Assembly (NCBI RefSeq): GCF_902806685.2
Contig: NC_048557.2
Location: 4,584,666 to 4,648,665, forward strand
Length of the DNA stretch: 64,000 nt
Origin: Maniola hyperantus
Lineage: Eukaryota; Arthropoda; Insecta; Lepidoptera; Nymphalidae
Reading direction: 5' to 3'
Part shown: piece by piece, positions 14,001-29,000 of the stretch
Layout of the letters: every line of letters begins with the position of its first letter
Numbering within the stretch: the first letter of the stretch is position 1
The notes under the pieces: generated by a model
Database searches by the model: none
What the model saw: the letters and a program-made list of their open reading frames with translations, nothing else
What the model was told of the DNA's origin: nothing
Translations under genes and position numbers: made by a program

Positions 14001-17000
14001 ATGGTGATGATGATGACGATGATAATGATGATGATGATAGTGATGATGATGATGCCTAAAAAAGAAGGTAGTCGGCAAAGGAGAAGACTAATTACCTTGT
14101 AATATAATCTGTCCCGATTGAGAAGCGAGAATGTTTTGGACGTCCATCGGTTGTACTTGGAGCATCGGCTGTTGTACTTGTAGAGTTGGTTGTTGCATCT
14201 GCACAAAATAATAATCCAAACTTTAGGACATTTGTACACTTATCCGTGATTTCACGGATCCGTCAAAAATCCGGCCCGTCTTCTACACGAACCTCGTCTC
14301 ATCGGGGGAACTACAACATTGGCATAAGAGCTTAGCAGCTCGGAGCGTACGGATGCCAAGCCGACACCACGAAGGAGCAGCAGCGTGTGGCAAGTGAGCA
14401 TAAGCATAAGGAAGAGACAAAATAATTTGTAGGGAGTCAAAAAGGAGCCCGGGAAAATGCCAAGAGCAAGTACCGAACGAGTGCCCTCCCGCGATTCGGC
14501 CCATATAACCGAGAAGTTGGTGGAGCCATGGGAGGTGGAGAGTTGTCCCAGGATCCGTCAAAAATACGAATCGAATGTACGTATTTGTATAACGGCCACA
14601 CCACACAACCGAATACGGATGAGTGCACTCGGGCGTTTGTGCACATATACGTATTCGGTTCGTATCCGTGATTTTTCGAAGTGGCCGTCATAAAATACGT
14701 ACATTCGATTCGTATTTTTTTCACGAATCCGTAAGATCACGGATGAGTGCACAAACACCCTAATATTATAAACTAGCGACCCGCCCCGGCTTTGCACGGG
14801 TGTTTAGAGTTGTAACTCAACACTTGACAATATTCCATACCTGCATAGCCGAAGACTAGTGTACTTGCAAAGTCGTTTGTTGCACTTGCAGAGTTGGTTA
14901 TTGTACCTGCAGCGTGGGTTGTTGCACTTGCATGATTGGTTGGTGTACCTTGACAATATTTCCATACCTGCATAGCCGAAGCCTGGTGTACTTGCAAAGT
15001 CGGTTGTTGCACTTGCAGAGTTGGTTGTTGTACCTGCAGTGTGGGTTGTTGCACTTGCATGGTTGGTTGTTGTACCTTGACAATATTCCAAATTATAATT
15101 AGTAATTTAGTTATTTCAATACAAAACTACAATGCTGCTAATTCGGTTGAACACACTGTGGCTAATTCTATTCTATACAATCTCTAAGCTAACCTAAAAT
15201 GACAGTTCTAAGTGTTTCGCTATACCTTTCATAATGCTACCTGCGGAAAAGGACAGCACTGGATTTATAACTGTTAATTTAGTTTGGTTTAGAGATTGTC
15301 TGCATCTAATTAGCACATTCATCTGACTTAAATATTAAGATTTGTACAGATATTTTTCAATCAATTTTAAAATCTGATACTACTATATACCGGCTAAAGA
15401 TGGCCATTGACTATATACATCTAATTAATAGTTATTTATGCAACTGTTGTATAACGAGGGGCATTAAAACACGAAAGTCGGTTTATCACACGAGGCGAAG
15501 CCGAGTGTGATAATAGTAAGACTTGAGTGTTTAATACCTAATTATCAACAGTTGCATACAAGACTTTATCTACACCCATAATATTATGAATCCTCTATAA
15601 AAGATTCTGAAACAGTTAGCTTATTGCTAACATTAAAACACCCAATATCTTAATAACCATTAAAGCATCCAAACGAGTGTTATAAAGTTGTACTGAATTT
15701 CACTATAACACTCCTGTGAAAAAGAGACAGCGCTATACTGCTGGCATAAATCTGTCTCGTTATGCCAGCTAAGCTAACTGTTTCAGGATCTTTTATAGAG
15801 GATTTAAAGCAAGAAATATATTGCAATCTGTCATTTCTTAAAAGCTTTTTATTAAAAAAAAACTACTATTTAAATCTAACTATGAAAACGATATAGATTT
15901 TTTATTATATAACTGTAACTGTAAATAATATATCTAAGCAACAATATATAAAAGATAAAGATAGTTTTACTAATCAGATTTTTGTAGAACATAATATGCA
16001 AAAAATCAAAAAATATACAATTTTCTATCCTAAACACCTTAGCCAAGGCACCAGCCAATATGATCCCACGGGGTCGCTATTTGGTACAGACATGAAAAAA
16101 GACAAACGATTACTGTTTCTTTATATTAAATAAAATTCAAAATCCTGAGTGACTGACTGACTGACTGACTGACTTATATATCAACGCACAGCCTAAACCG
16201 CCGGTCCTAGAGACATGAAATTTAGAGGGTGTGTTTTTGGTAACCAGTGTGGCTAATTCCGTTGTACACAATCTCTAAACTAAACTAAAATGGCACGTCT
16301 AAATCTATTGCTATCCCTTTCATAATGTTGCTTGCGGAAAAGGATAGGCACTAGATTTAGACCTGTTAAGTTAGTTTAGAGATTGTGTACAAGAGAATCG
16401 GCCACATTTTTCGAAATTCCAACCCTTAAATAGGGGTAAAAGTTTGTATGAAAATCCGTCATTTTTCAAGTTATTTGCAATGACCAGCGTTCTGGTTACA
16501 CCCAGTATAACCTAACCTACAAATACAATTATAATCTGAATTATCATTGTGTAGTTTATACTGCTCATTGTTTATTGTTTTTGTTACTTATTGCAACAAT
16601 ATCTTAGACCGCCGCTGAAACGCAACGTAATTCGTATATTACATAGGTGTAGAAAATGTCAGAATTGACACATTGTTTTTGAAAGAAGAGGACGAGGCGA
16701 ATAGCAGCGGCAATTACCCGCACTTTTTAGGGTTCCACATCCAACGGGACCCATTACTAAGCTTCCGCTGTCTGTGCATCCGTCCGTCCGTCTGTCTGTC
16801 AGCGGGCTGTATCTCGTGAACCGTAATAGGTAGAGTTGAAATTTTCACAGTACATATGTGTATTTCTATTGCTGCTTTAACAAATAATAAAAAAATCAAA
16901 ATGACTGCCATGAAAAAAGTGTTTATCTTGTAATATGGTACGGAACACTGTGTACGAGTCCGACTCGCTCTTGACTGATATTTTCATTGCATACGAAATA

Positions 17001-20000
17001 CGTGCTGAAGAGCGCATACGCTGTGCCAAAACGTTGTGGTTTTGTTGAAGTATCCGTCACAACAACCCTTTATTTGTGTCGGGGGTTAAAACGAGCCCTA
17101 TCATGTCAGTAGCTCATTATTATTAACCCCGAAAAAGAGGGGGTGTTAGAAGTTTGTTACATATCCCGATAACCTAGTTCAATTCGCTTGCGCAGCAATC
17201 CATTCTTGAAGGCTTAGGCACTAAAGGAAACACGAAAAAATTGCTTCGTGCTTTTATTTACTAGTTAAGACTAGTAATCAATATTGCTGAGTTATAAGTG
17301 TAATAAAAATTTAACAATAGATTACTAAAATCGTATTACGATTACGCTTAAGATTAAATCTTAAGCATGTACAATCTGGATTAAATAGACCAAAATAGTA
17401 TAATTTTTTCGTTTCATTCAGAAAAAAAATATTGCGTGATATTTGCCGAGACCCCCCCCCCCCTCTCTCCAACGTAAGATTAGATGAGATTTGACTCGAC
17501 CCCCTCCCACCCTTAAACATCTCACGTAATTTATGGACGCGCCCTTGTTGTTAAAAATATTCACTCACCAAATCGTCTTCGTCCTCGAGAGCGGAGGCTG
17601 CGATTGCCGCGTACAGATTTGCTGCAGTTTTCGACACGCTCTCTTGTGGAGAATTGCTCTAGAAATAAAAATTGGATAACTCTTTGTAAAAAGGGGTTCA
17701 TGTTTTAGTCTTGATCTTTTTATGTACGCGACATTCTATGGGCACGTACGAAGAGAAAAAATACCCGGCTGAGATAATTTAAAATGGTTTAACACTTAAA
17801 ACTAACAAAGGACGTGGATTTGACGTATTTTGGAAGACCCTCTATTTAATAATCACTGATAAATAATTTATTTTTGATGTAGTCAACTACCCAATTCGGC
17901 GACTAAACTTTTATTATATTATCATACCTCAACCATACCTCATAGTCATAACATAACATAAAACATCATCATCATGATCAATCCATCACCGGCTCCCTAC
18001 AGAGCGCGGGTCTCCTCTCAGAGTGAGAAGGGTTTTGGCCATAGTCTACCACGCTGGCCATGTGCGGATTGGTAGACTTCACACACCTTTGAGAACATTA
18101 TGGAGAACTTTCAGGCATGCAGGTTTCCTCACGATGTTTTTCTTCACCGTTAAAGCAAGTAATATTTAATTAATTAAAACGCACATAATTCCGAAAAGTT
18201 AGAGGTGCGTGCCCGGGACCAAACCCCCGACCTCCGATAAGAAGGCGGACGTCCTAACCACTAGGCTATCACATAAAACATACCTCAGATTTATCCTCAA
18301 TCTTCATCTTCTTACTCGGAGGCTCCGTATACGAATGATCAGTAATCACTGTTTCAATCAACTGCTCCTTCTCCGACTTCACACTTTGGATCACACTTTG
18401 CTGGACAACTTGAGGGAGCAACTGATCATTTTTGATCTGCACTATTTGACCCTGGTCGTTCTTGAACTGAAGTACACCTTGGAGTTGATCGTTTTTGAGT
18501 TGTATTATCTGCCCTTGGTCATTTTTAATCTGTATCAGTTGCCCTTGTTCGTTTTTGATTTGGAAGAAAGGTGCGCTTGATTGCATGTTGTCGGTATTGA
18601 TTTGTATGAGCGGGTTTTCGGATTTGACTTGTACTATTTGTCCCGTTTCTGTTATTTGTATGGTCGGCGCGTTGATCTGTTGGCCCATTGGTACAACTTG
18701 TACTGGCGGATTGGACTTCTTCTCTAGGAGGTCTGCTAACATTTTGTTTTGAGCCGTTTTCTGTAGACCATTTTTCATAAAATTAATATTGTACTTTTTA
18801 TTCAATTGAATTAAAAAAAGTTGCAATTATTAGGGTCCCGTACCTCAAAAGGAAAAAAAGGAACCCTTATAGGATCACTTTGCTGTCTGTCTGATGTCTG
18901 TCGGTCCGTCTGTCAAGAAAACCTATAGGGTACTTCCCGTTGACCTAGAATCATGAAATTTTGTAGGTAGGTAGGTCAGGTCATAGGTCAGGTAGAGGAA
19001 TAAATTTGAAAACGAAAAAATTTAAATGTGTTCATGAAAAAATAATTAATATTTCCATTTTCCAAAGTAAGATAACTATACTAAGTGGGGTATCATATGA
19101 AGGGCTTTTACCTGTACAGTTTTATGCATAATAGTTTTAGATTTATCATGCAAAACGACGCAAAAATACGACTGTATTTGACTGTACGGAACCCTCGGGT
19201 GCGCGAGTCTGACTCGCACTTGGTCGGTTTTTTATTTTTATACAGCGTGAAATGTTTGAGATTTCAGATTGGTAGTACAATTGATTTATAACAACAAATT
19301 ATTAGAATCAAAAAATGACAGTTTTACAATAATTTTTACATACGATAGTCAACTGCGCCTGTTCGTCAATCTGAATTTGTACCGGCTCCTCTTTTGGAAC
19401 TAAAAAGAAAAAGAAATATTAGGAACTAAGGAAGGATGGAATTATAGTATGGAGGACTAGTTTAATTTATCATTTAAAAAATCAGAATATTTACCTAAAA
19501 CTTCTTCCACTGCGCTCACAACCATCTGAAAGAAAAAATTAAAAAACTAATTATTATCGTTTGCTCAGAAACGACGTTGAAACGCCACGAGGGACAAATG
19601 TCGAAAAATACGACCGTAGTACGGAACCCTCGGTGCGCGAGTCTGACTCGCACTTGGCCGGTTTTTCTTTTTGTATTGGGAATCTGTGAAAATGACAAAT
19701 TCATTCTTCTATTTGGCGGTCGTGAAACAGGCAATAAGTCGTAGGTACTGTTTATTCTACGTATAGCGCGTAAAATTTAACTTCTCACGCGCCATTTTAA
19801 CGTTTTGTGTAAATATCATGTCATTTTGTACGGACTCGGGACTATATTTCAATTTGGAGATTTTACGACCTCTCTTATTTGAGGTTTTCAAAAATATGCG
19901 GATATAACCGCAGGCATCATCATCATCATATAAAAATGTGCGAAAGTCTGTCTGTAATGAAAATAAAGTTTTCTGGCATTGTATGTCAGAGCACAGGTAA

Positions 20001-23000
20001 ATTTTAATATGATGCAAAAGTTTACAGCGCCATCTAGTACAGGCAAAGAAAACTATATTGTGAATACAAATGAAAAAAAGCGCGCGCGGACTACGGACCT
20101 TACACACACCTTCACGGCATCGCTCCGCTGACCATTCGACCACCGACCGGGCGTCCTCTGCCTCGGGAACTCCTACGACCGCCACCACTAGCGTGGCACG
20201 CAGGCGATCCTAGCGATGATGATGACGACGCGAGACCCACCGGATATGACACTATCTCCGCGCGCGATGGCCAGCCTATCGACCGCAGCGCGGAGATCTC
20301 CACCGGACCAGACACCACCCCCGTGCGCGACGGCGAATCTATCGCCCGCAGCACGGGGAACGCAACCAGCCACGAGGCCCCAAGCCAAGATGGCGGGCCC
20401 TAGCCAGTGAAATTCCGGCTAGAAGACCAACACCGGTGTAACATGAATACCCGCGCCCTACCCGGGTAAGGAGGCTACGCCTCGAGGCCCGTACCCCCGC
20501 TTGGCCTTCGGCCAACCGGAGAAGACCCTGTCGTCGTCGAAAAAACGAAACGTATACGCGACAGGTTGAACACACCCGCACAGCCCCCGCGCTAACCCTG
20601 TGCAGGCGAGCGCGGGTGACGTGCGGGGCACCCCCTTAAAGTATAAAGTAGCAATTACGCTTATTCCTTGTTAATCCTGACTGGATTAACAAGGAACTTG
20701 ACGACCTAAGTTTTAGGGCTCCCTACCCGAAAAGTGCCAAGGGGATCCTATTAAAAAGCCTCCGCTGTCCGTCCGTCCAAGAGCAAGTACCGAACGGGCG
20801 CCCTCCCGCGATTCGGCCCATATAACCGAGAGGTTGATGGGGCCATGGGAGGTGGAGGGTTGTCCGTCCGTCCGTCTGTCCGTCAGCGGGCTGTATCTCG
20901 TGAACCGTAATAGGTAGAAAGTCGAAATTTTCACATAATATTATGTATTTTTAGTTTCTACGGCCGCAATACCAACAAATAAGTAATAAAAATTTCGATA
21001 TTGCCGACATCAAAATTCAAAAAAAAAAAGTGTTAGAAAGTTAATTCATGTACGATGGCACGAATTACGGAACCCTTCGTGTGCGAGTCTTGACTCACAC
21101 TTGACCGATTTATTATTGCATCAATTTTTCACTCAGCTTTCATTATAGACAATGAGAATTCGGCTGTAACTTGTAAGGCGTCGGTCTCCAGATACTAGAT
21201 AGTAGATAGACGATCCAAAGTCCAAACAAGACCCAATAATAATGATAAAAACGGCCAACTGCCAAGTGACATGACATGAATATTATATTAATTATTAACC
21301 TCTTTATTATGAGGTTTGCAAAAATATGCGGATAAAACCGCGGGCATCAGCTATAAAAATAGCGAAAGTGTCTGTCTGTAACGATAAGCAAAGTTTCTCA
21401 GGCCTTTGTATATCAGAAAACATCTAACTTTCGCGCGGTGCAAATAGCGTACATCGCCATCTAGTGGAGACAACAGAAACTATTATTAGTACCAAAACGA
21501 AAACTGACGCAAATGTTTTATCATTGAACTACCCTATTCCTGCGACTTTGTCCGCGTGAATAACACAAATTTTAAACACCTATTTTGCCGCCTTAGGGGT
21601 TGAATTTTCAAAAATCCTTTTTTAGCGGATGCTACGTCACAACTATTTGTAATCTGTATACCAAATTTCAGCCTGATCCGTCCAGCGGTTTGAGCTGTGC
21701 GTTGATAGATCGTTGAGACCGACAAAACGTCATATTTTCCCTCGTTCCCCTTATATTTCCCATTCCATTTGTTTCCCTGAGGAAAAGGATGGCAATAGAT
21801 CTGTCAATTTAGTTGAGTTTAGAATTTATCCTAAAGAATTAACACCACTGTCGAGTCACTGCATTATTACCTTTTCCCCTTGCATATTTTGATTGGTAGT
21901 AACTCCTCCGCCAGGAATTATTGTTGTACACTTGATCAGAGCTTCTGGGTCTACCTCCATACTCTGAAATTCATACAAGTTACGAGCAAAATAGACGAAA
22001 GAGTGCAATGTTAATAATACCATATGTCCGAAGCAATATGCCTCCTCATTTCTAATTCAAACTGCTAAGATTTGGAACGCCCTTCCAGCATCAGTTTTCC
22101 CCTCCAATTATCTCAATAATAAGCTGCATCATCACTTACCACCAGGTCTGATTGCAGCCAAGCGCTGGTCTATAATATTTTAAAAAATACCCTCTAATAA
22201 TAATATATTTATTTATTTGAACAACTCAGTACATTAATCAACTCTCTGGAATCCTGACCCCTAAACTAGGAAATCCCGTGTCTTAGGGGCCAATGCCTTC
22301 CCAAACATAAGATATGAATAGTTAATAATTAACAGCTAGGTATTACAACTATTTTAAATAAGCTTTGTATGTATTATTTTCGAATTCGAAGCTATTCAAA
22401 ATAGGTGAAATCATACAATTTTTGACTGTCAATTGATAATAATTGACGTAATTAATTACGTAAACTTAAAACTAAAGTAACGAGGATCTCAAACGTGCCC
22501 AATGAAAGAAGTCCACAACTTTTTCTAGTTACTATTTCAGAATAATACTTACAATAGTTATTTGTTACGCAAGGCTGCAAAGTTGTTATTTTGCCGCCTT
22601 ACGCCTTGCGGTCTTGCGGCGAGAGTGTGTATTGAATTCCGAGCCAGCGAAGGACTCTAAAAGCGTTTGTGCACTCATCCGTATTCGGTTCGTATTAGTT
22701 TTTTTAATGTAAGCAAAAACACGACTATCCCTTTTTTTGGTTACCTACCTAAAAACAAAAATACGAACCGAATACGGAGTGAGTGCACAAACGCCCGAAG
22801 GTTGAACCACAATAGAAGCGAGTGGTTCAAAAACACACACAATAGAATCCTCGCTACGCTCAGGATTCTAGTGTGTGTGCGGTCAAGTGCTAGTAAGATC
22901 CGGTTCCCACTTGTCGTCTGTCGGGGGTTGGGTTATTCGTTGTTATAGCAGCAATAGAAATACACACTCTGTAATAATTTCAACTCACTGACAGACAGAC

Positions 23001-26000
23001 AGACGTACGGTCAGCGGAAGCTTAGTAACAGGTTCCCGTTGGGCACCCTTTGGGTACGAATCCTTAAACAGTAAAAATACGTAAACAGTAACTTACTGTC
23101 TGATTAGACTGCACCAGCACGGTCCCAGCTTGGGCCGGCCCCACCCTCTGTTGACTCTGCTGCCTTTGCGCAACCTATATACATTTTAATTCTTTGTTAT
23201 ATTATATACTAGCTTATGTTCGCGATTTACGCACAACAGACGGAAACGTTTCGTTTTAAACGTTTAATTAAGTGCGGAAACCAGCCCAGAATGAAGAAAG
23301 AAGATTTTCGCTACTTCGTCCGCGTTGACTACGCAAATTTCAAACCCCTATATAACACCCTCAGGAGTTGAGTTTTCGTAAATCCTTTCTTGGCGGACGT
23401 CTACGTCATAATAGCTATCTGCATGCCAATTTTCAGCCCGATCCGTCCATAGTTCGAGCTGTACGTTGATAGATCAGTCAGTCAGTCAGTCACCTCTTCC
23501 ATTTTATATATTTAGATTCAGTCATCAAACATTATATCAAATTCGTAATAAACATCCAAAAAATACATAATTTTACATTCCTACGGAATAAATTGTATTC
23601 ATAGTTATTTCTAAATCAAACGATATCTAAGTTTTAGTAAAATTCAACAACAAAAACCGGCCAAGTGCGAATCAGACTCGCGCACTGAGGGTTCCGTATC
23701 GTAATCGTATTTTATCGACATTTTGCACGATAAATCAAAAAACTACTTATTAGATCTCGTTCAAACCAATTTTCTGTGGAAGTTTGCATGGTAATGTGCA
23801 TCATATATTTTTTTTTAGTTTTTCATTCTGTTATTTTAGAAGTTACGGGGGGGGGGGGACCACACATTTTACCACTTTGGAAGTGTCTCTCGCACAAACT
23901 ATTCAGTTTAGAAAAAAATGATAAAAGAAACCTCAATATAATTTTTGAAGACCTATCCATAGATATTCCCACACGTACAGGTTTGTTGAAAATTTTTTTT
24001 TTTGAGTTTCAGTTCTAAGTATGGGGAACCCCAAAATTTATTGTTTTTTTTTCTATTTTTGTGTAAAAATCTTAATACGGTTCACAGAATACATCTACAA
24101 GTTTCAACAGTATATAGCTCTTATAGTTTCGGAAAAAAGTGGCTGTGACATACGGACGGACAGACGGATAGACAGACGGACAGACAGACATGACGAATCT
24201 ATAAGGCTTCCGTTTTTTGATATTCGGCTACGGAACCCTAAAAAAGAAGCTAAAACCTTAACATGCTTCCAATAAGCTATCTTTGCATGCCTAGTTTCGA
24301 TTTCTACCCAAAATTACGGTTAGTTTTTTTGACATGCGCAACTATTTTTTGCTACTACGTATCAAAATTCATATCTTTTAGTGTTTTAATAAGTACTCTT
24401 TGTACATGCATTTTGTTAATTTTGTTTTTTTATAAACGTTTTTTACCAGATATGGTCAACATATTATTATCAGGTCGCAACCTTTTCTCCTGTCTAGAGT
24501 ATAAGAAATCTAAAATAAAATCACATTTAATGAACAGATCTAAAAATATTTCATTCATGTTTCTAGTGGCTATTCTATTCTATCTATTTATCTAAGTAAT
24601 AGTGAAAATCAGAATCTTGAACTGTAGTAATAACATGACGTGATTTTTTGTATAACGGCATTTTATGGGGCTAAAATTAATACTAAAAAAAAAAAATTTT
24701 AAAAATCAAAATTAAAAAAAGATTTACGTACTGACGCTACTCGTCTTCACACACACATAAGTAGCGTGTCTGTACACTTGGTTACCATAAGTAAAGTATG
24801 CCTACGTGAAATCAAAGTACTATAATATGTCGGAGAATATTATAATGCATACGAACATACGACTTCATAATCCTTACTAAAATGATTTGAATAGAACCTA
24901 CTCGTAAATTAAGAAGTACAATCCATAGATAATAAACTATTATCAGTCAATGAGAAAGTTTCAGGGCGAACGTTCCATAAAATTTTCATAGATGGCGCTG
25001 TGTACTGCACCCACTAAAAAAGAAAAATAATGCCAATATCTATATGATTTAGCCAGAATGTCAGCATTTTCGTTGCTAACTATTCCAGCATGCTCTGGTA
25101 CCTAGCGTAGAACCACCCGGTATTGGGCCAGGGTGTCTCTGCAGTTTTCAACCAGTCTTGAGTTAACAACCTCAGAGGACAGAGCTGAAAGAGCTGTCTG
25201 GCTGTCTGTATGTTTTATTGACGTTGTTTTGCAGGATGCTTTACGTACAAATTATTATAGCGTATACCTTCGCTCGGAAATCATTTTTTGTTTTTAGTGG
25301 GTGCAGTAAACAGCGCCATATATGAAAATTTTACGGAACGTTCGCCCTGAAACTTCCTCATAGTGCTTTCTGTCGACACATTCGTGACGAGAGACTGACT
25401 GCACCGCATGTGTGCATTGACTGCTAAAAAATGAGAAAAACAACATCGCAGACATTGGAATAGACCACGTAAAATTAAATCTAAACGATTCTCCGATATA
25501 TGTATATTATACTAAAAACAATCATGTATCAAATCTATAAGTGCTGTGTGTAAGTTAGTAGTGTTAGTGGACTTACTTGCGCGTGCGATGCAGGTGCGGG
25601 GCTTACTTTGTGCGCCAGCAGGTGCTTGATGAGGGACGTGTTGGATGGAGTCGACTCTAACGCCTGCGACAGCACGGGGTGGGGGGGTTGCTGCACGATC
25701 TGAAAGTAGTGTTAGCTTATTGAAGGTAGTTTAATGAATTAGACAATATTTGACTCATCCGATGTCACACGATCTGTGGCGGGGGAGCCATCTTGAATCG
25801 ATTTGTATAAATACCGGTGTTTGAAGGTTTTTAAGCGCGACCCTGACCGAAACGACCCCCCCGATAAAAGACGCCCTAAGCACGTCCTTAACGATCCCGA
25901 CGATCAAATCATGACCGACAATGCTCCCTATCTTGTAGGACTACACAATACAACCTCATCACAGCGTCTTCGCCGCGAAGACGAGGTCCCCGTTTTCTAA

Positions 26001-29000
26001 CGTCACCCGGACGTGGACTCACGCCACGGCCTCGGGGGCGTACGGACTAACCAGTAGTCCAACAACTCCACCCATCCCAACATCATCCTAAGCCGTGGTC
26101 CGAGCCTCACAGGAGGTGTCCTTAGGTGGACGTTGCCCCCCGATCTCTCGAATTATTTCTTCGAGCCCTAGGGCTCACCCCCAGGCGGAGCTTCGCGCTC
26201 GCCAACCCCCCCGGTAACGCTGTAGCGGCCAGTAGGGCCTACGCAGCATAGTCAATCCGAAACAACACAAAGGAACGAAACTGGCTTAAAAAGCCAGTCT
26301 CGTTCCGACTCGAGACTCGACGACTATTAAATACTTTTTGTGTTTAGGTCGCTACTTTGATTATGTGGTTGCAATAGCAATTGTGCCCTAATCAAGTTAA
26401 TATTGCAGTTGGGTTATTTTAAAGATTAAAACTCCCGATGAGCCTTTACGCGTCGTGATCTATATCCACGTGCAAACTTTATATGAGGGAACATTTTAAT
26501 AACTTATAAAATTAGTTAAATTTAACCTGCTTTTCTGACTTTAGCTTAAAGTAGGAAAGGGTCTTGGACTGTAGTAATAAAATGATGTAATTTTTTTTAT
26601 AATGGTAGTTTATGGGGCTAGAATTCATTATTAACTAGGTGATGCCCGCGACTTCGTTCGCGTGGATTTAGGTTTTCAAAATCCAGGGGAAACTTTGATT
26701 TTCCGGGATAAAAATTCTTTAACTATACCCATGCAAAATATCACGTCGATCCGTTGCTCCGTTGCGACGTGATTGAAGGACAAACCAACAAACCAATAAA
26801 CCAACAAACAAACACACTTTCGCATTTATAATAAGGGTACTGATGAGCATAATATAAAAAAAAAAACTCTTTTTTTTAACATAATTAATTATATTAACGT
26901 CACGCTGCAACGGAAAAAGATTAATGGTGTGGCGTTTGAAAGTCCCTACAACAGACCTATTTTCAGCAGACCTATATCGGTTGACAATGGTGAAACCTTG
27001 CGTGGATGTTCTAAGCTACTTTCTCTACGATTTGTATCCGCTCCGACCGGAGCCACGTGACCAAAAAGCGCGCGCCGCCTCGGTGTCGCCGGGGCGGATC
27101 CGACCCAACTTTTTTTACGCAGATGCGGTCGCCTTTCAGATCTATTCAGGCGATTATAAGCCTTATCCCTATAGAAATAGAGTTTAATATTCTTTGAGTA
27201 TGAATCTGAATGAACCATAGAGATATATACAACATTCACTCAAACCTAAGCTCATACAAAAAACAGGAAAGCATTCAAAGTCGTAGCGCGCGGATCTGTG
27301 GACATGACGGGTGGCGCCAGTCGAGCGCCCGAGCGTAATTTATTGGCATATAAAATTGATATAAAATCGACCATTTTAATCGTACTGGAGGTTAAAGCTT
27401 AGAAATCCCACCAAGTCATAGTATAATTTGTAAGTCATAGTTTACCTGAGGCTGAGGCGGCGGTGGCTTGGGCTCGCTTACTGCGGGCTTATTCGTCAGC
27501 TGAGCTTTCAGAATGGGCGACGATGGGCCTGCTTATGAGAAAGATGTTTTTCAATAGGGTCTTGGACTGTAGTAATAAAATGAAGTGATTTTTTGTATAG
27601 CGGTAGTTCATGAGACTAGAATTTATTATTAAAGAGAATAATTTTAAAAAAATGATTTTTTTATTGATTTTAATGATTTATTTTAAAAATAAATAAAAAT
27701 CATGAAATTTTTAAATTATTGTCTAGAATAAAGAATTCTAGTCCGATAAACTACCGCTGTACAAAAAAATCACGTCATTTTATTACTACAGTGCAAGACC
27801 CTATTTTTGCCCATTGATTGGTTGAATTAGCTGTTTACATTTTTTCACAGCCAATCAAGGGGTAGATTTGCTGCCGATTACGGTTACGATGAATAGGTTT
27901 TTTTTACACAATCGGGGGGCTGTTTATACAGATAAATATGAAATCAGTGTCACTTACCAGCAGGTGGGTTGGTCCTAGTGGGCGGATTTTTCAGTCGTAT
28001 GCCGATGTACACGTGCTGAGTTTCACCGGTCGATGTGCTTATGGTATTAGGTCCCACTGTGCCTCCGAATACAGTTCTAAAATTAGAAAAAATATTCTTG
28101 TTATACAATAGTTTTCATTAGAGATAGACCATTTCACAGGTAGTGTGGAGGAACATCGCCGAAGGGAGTTGGTTCCACAGTTTCCATGTGCGTGGAAGAA
28201 GGAAGGAGCTACGAGATCTGGTTCGTTCAAACACTTGTTTTTTCCACATTTTTAGACTTGGATTTGCGACTGGTCGAGATTAATGCTCTGAAGATGTGGT
28301 GCTGTAGGCGAATGCTAGGAGTCTCATGGACTGAATTTCGTACCAAAGTATCTATACTCCAAAAAATCGTCTTTTAGCGTCAAAACAGAGTCGCATACTA
28401 AAGTTCTTCGGATACGTCTCCCGGCGTCAGAGTCCATTGAGCGTTTTGTAGTGCACGGTAAGGTGGAGAGTACCACAGGGCGAGGAAGGTCACCTACGCG
28501 ATGGACCGACCATATTAAGTCCGCTGTGGGCGGTACCGTGCACGAATGTACCAGACTATCGGCCATCAGGAAGTGGCGAATGTTCGTGAGGCGTATAACA
28601 TCTGCCCGCAAAAACATCACTTCGTGATGACCACAACCACACTGCAAAGAGTGTTACGACGAAAAATAAGAAGAAAAAGGGATCTAGCACAACGGGCGGT
28701 CGACGTGTACCAGGCATCCAGGTGGTTGAATGAAGTTTCGATCCTCACCGAGTGGATAGGACTAGCAAGATAAGAGTCAGGTGTGTAAGAAAAAAAAACG
28801 AGCATTTCGTGCTGACCAAGACTTCTTGGTCAGGACGAATTGCTTGATTTTTTTCTTTTTTCTTGTGTTTAAAATCTTAACGTCGAGCAATAAGGTCTGC
28901 ATTTCATTGGTGTACATTTGGTTTCAGTCGGCGTTAGGTTACTCTTTTCTGCGCAAACGAATTTTACGGATGCGACTTTTGTGAAGACTTCAATGAAGTT

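Noticed and set aside
13881..14239. Open frames rich in Met (plus) or Ile (minus)
   Set aside because: Both are readings of the (ATG)n microsatellite.
20060..20640. GC-rich coding gene on the minus strand
   Set aside because: Overlapping frames on both strands, low-complexity Arg/Gly/Ser content and no domain suggest a retroelement or GC artefact.
23776..24595. Membrane-protein-like open frames
   Set aside because: They consist of T-rich sequence read as Phe, Leu and Ile inside a repeat-filled intron, with no splice or family support.
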